The position numbers were made by a program, and so were the translations under genes. This document shows, one piece after another, positions 14,101-26,100 of a DNA stretch of 64,000 bases (position 1 is the stretch's first letter; every line of letters starts with the position of its first letter). The DNA comes from Promerops cafer (Eukaryota > Chordata > Aves > Passeriformes > Nectariniidae), in contig VZSE01002180.1 in the NCBI GenBank assembly GCA_013398275.1, positions 125,915 through 189,914 of the forward strand, in the 5' to 3' direction. Under the pieces are notes generated by a model, which worked only from the letters and a program-made list of their open reading frames with translations, made no database searches and had not been told where the DNA came from.

Positions 14101-17100
14101 GAAGAAACAGCACAGACCAAATTGTCTCACATTTAATCCCATTTGACTCAACTCCCAAAACCAAATGGCTTCTGTAACCAAAACAGAACTATGAAAAAAT
14201 CATAAGCAACTGCATTTTAAGTTGCAGAACTTCAGCCATTAGTCAGTGAACGTGGACAAAATCACCTGAGCAATGAGGTATTTCTACTATATAAAGGAAA
14301 AAGAGACAGAAACATGGCACCAGCATTTCCAGAGGCTTACCTTCTCGTTAGTTTAGAAGTTAGCTTGCTGAAGAGGTTAGTGGAGCCCCTGGTGCGGGTC
14401 TGCGAGAGCGGCGTGGCCTCGTGGGACAGGCTGGGCGAGGCGGGCGGGCCGTTGTAGGTGGCGGTGCGGCGCTCGCGCAGCTGCCCGTGGAACGTGCTGC
14501 GGCTGGCCGTTCCTCTGGGGAAACGAATACGGTCAGGGGTGGTCGCACTGCTAATGCTGTGGGTTGAAGCAACGGGAGTTCTCTGATCGGGAATAGTGCT
14601 AGGGCAGAAAACAAAACAAAAAACAAACCAACGCTAGAACGCCTTCACACGGGCACTGCGGCTCAGCAGGAAACACAAAACACTACGTTCTACAGTAAAG
14701 CATAAGCAGACACTTTTATATAGGCCAAGGTTGGAAATACCAACATTATTACAGCACTGTATGGAATCAAAACTTAGTTAGGATTAAGAGGCTGCCGAAA
14801 CAGAAACCTACATAGGCAGAAAAGTGCAACAGGAGTATCCTGGAAAAGACCAGATAAACCAGGCCTACAATGTTTCACTGAGAAGACTGATAAAAGAATA
14901 GACCGGTAAAGTTTCCTCCCAGGAAAGAGAATAGGTAACTTTAATGTCTCTCCCTCCACATTCTGTACATACATCTTTGAAAGTCTTGCTAATTTGAAAG
15001 TATCCTACACAAAATTCTCTACAAGCGAACCGCTCCAGGTAGTGAAGTCCTTCAGGATACACAGTTAAAGTCTCCCACAAACTTTGACAATAGGGAATGT
15101 CCAATACTCCTAACAATAGGAAAAAATTAAGGTTCACTATTGCAGGATTATGTCACAGACAGCCTGACACACCACAAGACAAATGTAAACAAGACTAAAA
15201 AAAATGAGGAAACACACATCTTGTGGGCAAAATATACTAGAACAATCTAGGACTAAAATTCCACAGCACAAAGTTAAGAAGCAGTGGGTATAAGTTAGTG
15301 TCACAACGATTTCTGGTTCTTACATAGGCCTGAAGTTATCTGCGCCATTGTCTATTGGAGGCAACATCATCTTCGTGTGCACAGAGGCTGACATGGACAT
15401 CGACTTCTGATGTCGCAGCCGAACACTGGAGAAGGATGTGGTACAAACTGAAGCAGGGCTAGCTGCGTAAGCGAACATTTCTGTCAGGCTGCGAGGGGGT
15501 TTGGGTTCAGGCAGAGGCAGAAAGAAGAGCATGATGGACCAACAACAAACTACTGCATAGAAAAAAAAAGCAAACTTTTCCTTCTATTAACTGGTTTATC
15601 AAAGAACACGAACTCTAACAGCCCTCCTCCTCTATGTAAACAGCAGTAACTACCCTACACTCCCCTTAAAAAGCATCCTTACTTACATGGCACTGGACAT
15701 CTGTAAGTGACCATGCTCTTACCATTAGCATTAGTTTGCAGTGATACCCTCCTTGATGTACAGAACCTCAATAACTCAGAATTCTATGCCAAAGCTCTAC
15801 GATAAAGCACTGATGTAACTTGTATTGCTCTTAACAGTAAACAATGCATTAAAACCCCCACCAAATGCACTTTCCGAAAGAGTCATGATAGCTCCGTTCC
15901 TACAGCGAAATCCTTTGTTTTCAGAATGTATCCGTGTTAAAAGAAATTAGTGAAAGTTGGGCAAGCTGTCAAATCTACATCAGATAACCGAGAGACTTCA
16001 CAGGTACAATCAAAACCAAAAATACCATGATCTTTAACAACTCCAGAGAGACCAAAAAAAGGCTGCTAATAATGAACCTGTACATGTAGTAGTCACTGAA
16101 CATGCTTGCTGTTCTCTGAAGAAAGAAGAATGACTGTTGAAGAGCATCTTGCATTGCTTTGACCATTAAATTCTCCAAATTACCATTCAGGCTTTGAAGG
16201 AAAGTATAGAGCACTGCCTTAGCAGAATGGCCAGTAAGCTGCCAGCTGCATAGCATGTTCAAATAGGAGCATTAAATTTACTTATTTAGGCCAAAATACT
16301 CTTTGCAGCCTTCCCGTTATCTAGCAATGATAAGGACAGGAGAAAAGTGAGAAGGCACAAGATGTTTTGGGCCTTTCAGACTACACCACCATGTCATTCA
16401 TCTTAAGTTTGCTTTAAAAGTAAGACAGCTGTAAATCAGAAATTTTGCTCAAGGTTAAGAAATCAGCAATTCTCAGTGACAGTTTCATGACACTTCATGT
16501 TCACTTCCAAGTTACTTCATGGTTACACACACAAACTCAGGTCCTGTTACCGAATTCTGCTACATCAGACTCTGGAAAGGAGAAGGCTGGTGCAGCTACA
16601 AGTGTCAGCTCCCCCACTTCTCAGGCTTGGCTCCCAAAGCACCAGTGCAAAACACCACACAGCTCAGACATCTGAACTGCTAGCTAAAATGCTCAGCAAA
16701 ACATACTTGGTTTTGGTTTGTTCTTAACTTTTCAGGATCTGAAAAACTTCATCTGAGTCATGCATGTATCTCAACAACGCTGAATCCATCAGGATGACAA
16801 CTACAAGCTCTACTTACAATGAAGCCTTCAACACAGGCCCAGCATTTACATTACCCCAGGCTTTTAAGGAATTGTAATAAAATGAATATTCATCTCAAAA
16901 CTAATACCCTGTAGTCATGTAATTGGTCACTAGTCTCTCAAGCTCTTCCAGCTCCTTTCCTCTATATTTATTGCAAAAGATAAAGAATCTAGTTTTACAA
17001 CACAAGACCCAAGTTTTTAGTCACCTGTCTCCAAAGATGTGACATCTAAAGGTATCAATAAGGGACCTTCTCTTCCTCTGATGCTTTGCTAGAAATCAGC

Positions 17101-20100
17101 TTCCTTGGATTACTAGCCTGGGAACACAGGAACAGTGAACTAACAATCACCAATTAGTGCCAAGGCTTATTAAAAATCTGAAGCTGTTGTAAATCATTTG
17201 TGTTACAAATGATTTAAAGCAATTGCCTATCATTATGAAGAGTGTTCCACGAGTCCCCAAGTGCGTTAATTAATGCTCAGGCTTTGGAGGAAAGCCAACA
17301 GAGTCGTCTCCAGCAGAATGCCTGTGTCAGCCACACAATGTGTTAAAGCAGAGATGGGAGACTTAGAACTCTTTGCTTCTACCAGCCTGGCATGGGTCTT
17401 CAAGACTACTTTCTCCAACATCAGATCTACTGACTACTGATTCTTTAAAGTTTTCAAACTTTCAGAAATAGTGCCTTCTCAGAATTCAATGTGCAAGATA
17501 AAAGCAGAATAAGCAATGTTTTAACACTTTCTCTACAGAAAAAAAAGAGATTTTAAATGTGTGCATCTTGCCTTTTATGGTAAGTCTCCCAAGTTTTCAC
17601 TGGGTCACAGTCAGTATCTGACTAGCTATGGAAAATCTAATATCCAATCTGTAATAAACCATTTACAGCAATTACTCTTGCCTGTAACACTTGCCACCAA
17701 CAGACATTTCAAAAGCACAGATGTAATTTTTAACTAAATCTTGGATATGTACAAAGCCCAGGTTCAACTTCAGGTCTTGCTTTACAGAAGAAAAAAGAAC
17801 AAGTTTCTAGAGTTACTTTTTGCCAAGCTGAAAGTACAATAACATCAAAGATTAATTCTGAAGAGCCAGTCCCATCAATAGCCATGTTGATTTTTCCTGC
17901 ATTAAAGGTCCCTGCATTTCATGTGACCAGTCAATGCTTTACCCAGTTACAGCAACAAAATACATTCAGATGTAAATTCTGAATTCTGTGCCAAATCACA
18001 GTAATTCTGAAACTGTGCCAAAATGAACATGCAGTTTAGTACTGAAGCGTTTCAGACAATGACAGGTCTCCAACTGTAATACAATTAGCAATGCATTCTC
18101 ATTACCTTTTCTCTTTTTAACCCTCTACAAAAAAGTAATGAATGTAGTAATCAAAAAATGCATGATAAAAGCTATAAACACATTTTTTTACCTGTGCAAA
18201 TATAAATTCTCAGACATTTCAAATGACCCAAATAAGGCTAGTTTGTGGAAAAAGCACATGATGTTTAAATATCGTATTGACAATAAAAGGTAAATTACAC
18301 AAGGATAACCAATTATGAATATAAAACACAACTAATATAGTTGGCAAGTGCTACTCAGTCTTAACTGTGAATTTAAGGTCTGTGTGTGACAAATCAGAAA
18401 AACATCAGTTTCCTGAGAAACTCAAAGCTGGGGAAATAAAATTACTAAAATTACTAAAGATAGCTCTTTGTGAGTATGAACTTACTCCCAAATTTAGGGA
18501 ACATCTAAATCTCAAGCATTCCTAGTAAACAATATCTAAAAGCTTTTAAAAATGTAACAAAGAAATTGTAGACAAGATATTAGTTTAAGGATGAACAAAA
18601 AATGTATTAAACCAAGTAATCGAGTAATAAAAAAAATATCAGAACTATTATGGACAGGAAGATTCATTTCTTCAAAGAATGTTTGGAAAGAAAAAAACTA
18701 TTAACATATCAAATCAGAGAAAGGATGGTGAGCTTTAACCTAAACAACTTGGTAACATTAACAAGGAGTAACCAATGAAGGCTGAGACAGACACACTAAG
18801 AGACAGTACCAAATAGCTGTGCTGTACTTCACAAGACAGGTGACTGCAGGCCCAGCTGGCCAACTGCACTTTTGGCAGTCTTCAAACTGATACTTGACTC
18901 TTTCCTTAATCACTTTCCATTTGCAGAAAGCTAGGAGGAAGAGACAGGGTCAAAATCACGTTCTTTATCCCTAGGCTCCAGGAATCAAACAGGGAATAGA
19001 CAGGCTTTCCATTCAACATCACAATTCCTCATCAACTGCCAGAAGGAGGGAAAAAAAAAGGCAGATCTGCCAACTTCAACACAAGTTAGAAAACAGGTAT
19101 TTTCTTCCCACCCTTTACAAAATATCATAATATTAGGAAGAGCTGGAGAAAATTGGGAAGCATAGTAGAGGGGCACACATTCCTTTAAGTACCAGCTATC
19201 TGAGTGCTCTCCTGGCAAGGGTTAACTACTTAATTGTTACCAGCTTTTGACAGCAGTAAAATTCTGAGAAGAAGGGCTGGAAATTAAAATACCTCAGCCA
19301 GCCAAGAAATTCAGTGATATTCCTCCCAGCTGCTAGTCTATACCTGATATCTACGTTCACTATAATGTTATTTCTGACAGCTCTTCTCAGTCTTCACAGG
19401 ATGGCAGTAGATGTGACCACAGAGCCAACACATACAGTGGTTAGCTCCAGTTCTACTGCATGCTCTACTCAGGCTTTCATCCAGTAAATTAAAAATTAAT
19501 TTCTTATTTCTCTGACTGTTTTCACTCAGAATATGGAGGTACCCTGAGGAGGGAAGCTGCTGAGTTCTGTAAATCCTGGGAAACAATCAGACTGCCACAC
19601 TATCAGCAAGGAACACTGTTAGTGCAAGACAATGGCTGATCACCATTTCAACTTTGCTCAGAAAAAATTACCTTCTCCCCGAGACTTTGCAGCAAAAATG
19701 GTATTTCAAATAATCCCAGTGAAGCAGAGTTTAGAGTGAAATATAAAGAGAATGGCTCAAGAGAGATGGACTTTGCAGTCTGACACTAAACAAGGATCTT
19801 CTGCAAGCATATGCTGTTTGGCTACAGGAGTTCACAACAGATTTAAGATGAAGGCTGCTACAAATATTTTATGTATTTATCCAGAAATTAGAGACTTCCT
19901 TTTACATTCTAAGCATAAAGACTATAAAATTAAACATAGGAAAAAAACCCAAGCCCCAACATACTTACAGGTGCTCCATAAGCAAAGATCTGTACTCACC
20001 TTTCATTATGAATTACATTAGAATATCACTTATTTTTAAATTAGGCATTACAATTTGTTTGGAAAGGTGAAGACAAGTGACATACACCATAGGAAGACAT

Positions 20101-23100
20101 TTAATATACCTGTTCTCTTTGCCATTTTGTATCACTGAATGCCTATCAGCAGTGGTTCTTTCACTACAAACATATGTGTTGCGCCGTGTCATTGCTCCAG
20201 GGGTAGTATTATTCTACAATTAAAAAACATAGGTTTGTTACTCCCCACAGAAGGCTTTTCTGAGGTTAGTCTGCATATAATTGAAGGCTTTTTAGTTCTA
20301 CGCAGTTCTAAAACTTACAATAATTAAATAACTTAAAATACAAACTCCATCTAGTATTTTTAAGGAATAATGCAATCAGAAAAAATAATTCTAACAAGTT
20401 GTTCTTGTATTTCATATTGATGGCTCAAAATAAATATTCCTAAAAGTTTTTAATTACAAATGTTCTGAATTACAAATTCTGAGTATTCTCAGACATTCTC
20501 AGACATTCTCAGACATACAGCATTTTTCTACATCTGGATAGCCTGTGTCTTTATAGCCTATTTTTTGAAATACTTTACCACTTGTAGCTTGGAGAATTTT
20601 CCTTTAAGTTAAAATCATACCCTTAAACAAGATAGGAAAAGCAAAGACTTAACAAACAAATGTGGTAAAATTCAGTGGGAAGGTAAACGTGGACTTTTAA
20701 ATACTAAGATACTGTGAAACATTAGACAAGTTTCAAAAACAGGGATATAAGAGACAGGAATAAGAGACAAATTGCAGAGAATTTTAGTAAGACATTTTTA
20801 AAAATACACATTTAAATACAAGCATAATACATAGAGGACAAGAGAACCAGGGGAACTTAAACTACAGACCTTACTTTAGAGGGGAGAAAAGAAAGAGAAT
20901 TACTTTGCCTCTGTCTTTACAGAGAAAGAGGGTGGAGATATGCCCAAGTTGGCGGTCAATTTTCCAGGAACGACTGAGAAGCTATAGGTAATTCACAGAT
21001 AACAGAATTATAAAAAGTTAGATGCAGTTACTGTAGGAAAAGCATGGTGGTCCAGACAAACATGCACCCCCAGGTCGTAGAGGAAGTAAAAGCTGGCAAG
21101 CCTTTGTATTTTTTCTCCCCACCCCAAGAAGAAAACACAGGAAACTGCAAATGGTTGGAAAAGTGGAAAAAAACCTTTAAAAGTTTTCTTTAAAGAAAAG
21201 GATCACGGGGCAAAGCAGGAAGCAAAAAAGGCTATAAACTTCAAACATCACTGCTGGGGAAAGTCTTGGAGGAGGCCAGCTTAAGGGAATAACTGGTCAG
21301 CACCTGGATAAGCACATGTTGAGTAAGGAGGGCCACTAAGAATCAGGCAGGGGACTTCATGCTCAACTAACCTTTTGGAGTTCTTTGAAGAATTATGCTA
21401 TGACGGACAAGGGAAACTCAGCGGATTTTAAAAATAGCATTAAGAAAAGGTTTCACATAAACGGTCACAGGAGAGAGTCATGGCAAGAAGGATTAAAAAA
21501 AAAAGAAAGGAAAAACTAGTTCAAGCACAAAAGCAGAGTAGCCAAACCTTTTTTGTTTCCGAACCTGAAATAAAACTGTTAAAGTGGAGTATTCTCAATA
21601 ACTAGCAAAAGCTCCTCCAGTGCCTTAAGGCAAAATATCTGCTATCTAGGGAGTCTCAAGCAACACATTCCCTGAGCTATTTAACCATGAAGCCATCTTG
21701 TCTAAGAGACTGCTGACCTGTTTGTTATACATCTTTTTACACTAATGTACAAATTAAAATGCAACAGTGAAGTGCACAACCTCCTGGTGTTAAAAAGTAC
21801 AAAGACAAAGAATATTTTAGATCAGCAGAACAATTAATTAACTTGTAAGATGCATGCAGCTGTCTGAAGGGTTCTCAAGTATTCTTCACTAGATATTCCT
21901 TAGGGACAAGCATGTGCCAAGCATCAGCAGAAGCGTTCCTGGCCCTTTTCTTGTACATTATTCCTTATACATCCCTTGTCTTTATATACATTTATTTATT
22001 TTTAAAAAACCCACCGCCGATTCTTCTACTTTCCTCTGACATTTATCACTGTACAAACTCCTCTCTCTTTACTAAGCATGCCAGCAACAAAAGCTGTGCA
22101 TCTAAGGTGAGGTTTTGTTTATCTGCTATTGGGAGATCACACTGTGCAGGACACTTCATGGAGGCCTCACAAACTAATGGTACAGTGAAATATTGCTTAT
22201 TAGTATTTGCAGATCATTTTGTTCTGTGTTCTGAACATACTAGAGGATGAAGCACCTAAAATACCCAACACTGGTCTTCTGATGAGAAATAAGCACAATA
22301 ATCAGTGGCTTCCTTCTTTCCACCTGCTCCCTTTGAACATGAAATGTTGGTTTCCCTTGAGAAGACACCACATAACATTACAATGTATTGCCATGTTGCA
22401 CATCTGGAAAGACAAAACTGCAATCTCTGTGCTGGACCAGACTTTTAAGACTATGCATTTTCAGGTTTGGGAGCAGACAAGTTTTGGTGTTCATATCTGA
22501 AATGAGAGGACTGCAGGGACCCGCTCTCCCAGCTCATTCCAAAATGCAAAGATGGAAGCATCAGTATACATTTTTTCCTGTTTGACTCAGATTTCAGAGG
22601 CCAGGGGAAGGGATTTAAGCACTTCAAGGTTTCAAATTTCAGTTTTGGCAAGAATAGTCTTGGTATTGGGGCCTTTACACTTTCTAGTGTATGACCTTTC
22701 ACGATTCACCAAGGAAGCTCTTCAGCTGTGACTTTTTTGTTCAGCCAGTATACAGACTGTTAATCTCTGGACATGACTGAACAGCACAGGTGCACAGCAC
22801 TGGAAACTGGTGTGAGCAGCACCCCATTCCCTGATGGAATGACAACCCCTAGGGTCAGGGTTAGCTGCCTAAGTTCATCTTCGTGGCATCACCTGCCTTC
22901 TTTGCAGGAGGAGCTGACACAGCAAAGCACATGTTGAGACTTGTGAGCACATGCACAAGGTCCAATCACAGCACAAAGGATGAATTTGTGGTACAGAGTC
23001 CTCCTCTTTTCCTAGAGAGAGTCTTGTGTGCACTGCTCAGGCAGGCTATTTCCCATCAAGAGACACCAAGGCAAGGACTGATGAAAAACTTTCAAAAAAA

Positions 23101-26100
23101 GCTTCTGACTTACAACAGTGAACCAATCTGTTTAGTTAAGAGGACTAGTATGGTATTTGGTATTTGGTCCTGGATGACTTTTCAAATGTACCATCTATTC
23201 TTCTCTTCCAGTTTTCTCAAAGCTATTCTAAAGGTTCTGGGGCAGCTTTATTACAACATTGAGGAAAAAATCCAAAGCTCTAAGAAACAAACGAAGAATT
23301 ATTAAAACACAGATATACCAGTTCTTGCTAACTATCCAATGTCTGTAGCAGGTTTTCATTATTAATTTGGTATTTGCCCAAACAGCTTGAATATTTTTGA
23401 TGTGTACTTGTTCAGTTTGCAGAACTATTTGGTTTACAAGAGTTTAAACACTCTTGCAACTTTAGAAGTACAGCCTGGAGCCCCTCAGTCCAGTTCCAGA
23501 CTTAGCTATCTGCTCTCCAAGCACAACTCTTACCCTTAAGTGCAGGCTTTTAAGCTTTGTTATTTAATAACAGTGGCACACAACTGTCTAAGGGTCTCCA
23601 GCAAGGACTGGTTCTACTGCTTTTGCTGTTCTGTCAAAATATGAATTGTTTTTATAGGGCATTTTTCCATCTCTTCAGTGCTTTTTCATCATATTACAGA
23701 TTTCAGGACTTCAGTGCTCCATAAAACAGAAACTCTCTTCACCTCACACTTTTTTCAACCTCAGGACAATATGGTAACTCCAATAATTTTTTTCCTTCTA
23801 GATGCATGTGAACACTGTAAGAAACAGAATTCTCCACTCAGCTGCAGGAAATGTGTAAAAAGTCAGTGCTTCCCTTCAATTCCAACAACCAGAAAGCAAA
23901 AGTGTCATCTTTGCAGTTTTTTGCAGGGGGGAGAAAAAGGAAAGAAGAAAAAGAATTTGAACTGTCTGGTGTGAAGAGCTATAAACAGAGACAGCTTTAA
24001 ACACGAATTATTGAGTGACAACTTAAGTCTGATTTCCTGTTCACCACCTGGTATCACTGCTAGTAAAAGATCAGCTGGTCTAGTTGCACTCTGAGTCAGG
24101 AAAGCATCATATGGTTATGAGCTGAAATTTTATTTCAGGTACAGTAGTAAGAAATTTGAAATAAGCCTACTGGAATAAATCCCCAATATTTGGGAGGGGC
24201 ACAGAATAGCAGATGAAAAGATACTGAATGTAAAGTATGTTGTAACTGTGACACAAATCTTTTGAATAAGGCACCATACAATACCAAGTGAAGTCCAATG
24301 TAGAACAAAACAGATTTGATTATCCTACCATTTTGAGATTCAATAGCTAAGAACTGTCTTTTAAGAAAAAAACCAAATCTGAATGGTTTCTGGACTGATC
24401 AAGAACAAAGGGAAACTGTGGAGCACCACAAAAATAAGAAAAGGGTCCCCCAAAATCCTGAGTTCTTGTTCACATTTACGAATAACAGCTGCTACAGTAG
24501 AAGATGTGTTTTACCAAGGAAACTCTCGGGCTGATATCCTTGAGCCAAGTCACTACTAGCCACTGAGGCAACTGAAAACACAGGGCCAATAAAGTAAAAC
24601 AAGTTTCATTTCACTTCTTTTGCTTCAGACTGTCCTGCAGCTCAGGAAGATATGTTCTCATTTGTTGTACGTAATGGTGCTGAGTATTATTATGACCAAA
24701 GAAATATGACAGCTTTGTGGGATGAGTAAAAAAAAAAAAAAGTTCTGTTGCAAGTTGGACAAGTTGCATAAAGGACTGAGAATTTTTTTCTTCTGAAAAG
24801 AAGGAATTTTTTCAATACAAAATCCTGCAGTTTTAGAAATTAAATGTCACAAGACTGAAGCATTATGTGAAAACAGATTTCCAACTTTGCCTTTGAGGGA
24901 AGAACCACAGAGAACACAAGTTCAAGCCAAAATGAACAAAGGATTTTCTTTCTTTTGGCACGCTGCCTATTGCTAAACCATGTACATTCACTACTTTTGC
25001 TCCTTTGTATGTTTTTCTTGTTGTTGTGGTTTAGAGGCAGGTGGGGGAAGCCCACAAGGACAAAAGCCAGGCACATTGCTTTTGAATACAGGCTGAAATA
25101 CATCTTTGAAGGGTTTTTAGAACTACATTTCTTTGATAATCTTAACAAAATAACTACAACTTAAAATAGCATGTTTGAGGACAAAGATTAGGTGGCTCCC
25201 TAAACACATGAAACTATAAAACAGGATAACAAAAACAGAGATTTCATTCTTCTGTACAGAGGCCACAGAGGAGTAGTTGGTGATATCAGGAGTAACATAA
25301 CTACCTTTTTTTTGTTTTACTTTTTTTTAATACCCAAATCATGTCTGTTTACCAAGAGCTACTAGTGCTAATTATGAATACTGACTATTTCAAGACTATT
25401 AAGAGGTAACTTGAATAGCTGACATTGCAAGAGAAAAAATACCTACATTTACTCTCGATAAATGAAAAGTAAAATCAGCACCACTGATAAATCACAGGTT
25501 TAACACTTTTTTACGCCTCAAAAGAATTAATGGTTTTGATAAACAAATGTTTCTACTTACACTAGGGACAGCTGAACTTTTCTTACGTTCAGGAATATCA
25601 GCCTTATTGGGATTGCTGGCATTTCCAAGCATTGGGCTAGCTGGAGCAATTCCTCTTCCTGCAACAGCACTACTGCTGGATTTTCTTGACTGAATTCCTT
25701 CCTCTTTGAGGTCACTGTCTGTAGTACTAGTCTGGCTTCTTTTGGGATATGCCACTACTGAGGGGATGGATGGTCCAGCTTAAAAAACAAACAAAAGAAA
25801 CAGGAAAAGGATTTTTCTTCTCAGAAGTTCAGTAACTATTTTTTATCACAATGGAAATGTATTCACACATGAGAACCAATATAGTTAACACTGGGAATCA
25901 GAGTTGCAAAAAGATAATTATATTATTGAATTATTAAATTATTTCAGGAAACAGTAGAGTATTTTGAAAAACAAAAACCTTGCAAGGTGAAGGTACTACT
26001 TGATTTCCATGAAAGTTGCAAGAATTTCATTAAGGCTTCTCATTTGGCTTTCTAAAAAAACCCTTTAGAGCCATCATAAGTAAGTGATTCATTCAAACCA

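Larger units (their letters stand above)
20214..25560 (-). other. MARK3 intron 13
   Basis: About 5.3 kb, GTAAGT...TAG. It holds a three-copy 10-mer near 20.5 kb and a degraded LINE-like stretch near 21.3 kb. No other recognised content. Confidence 0.85.

Noticed and set aside
20485..20514. Regular short repeats as a CRISPR-like array
   Set aside because: Three contiguous 10-mers without spacers inside an intron of an animal gene; a simple tandem duplication.
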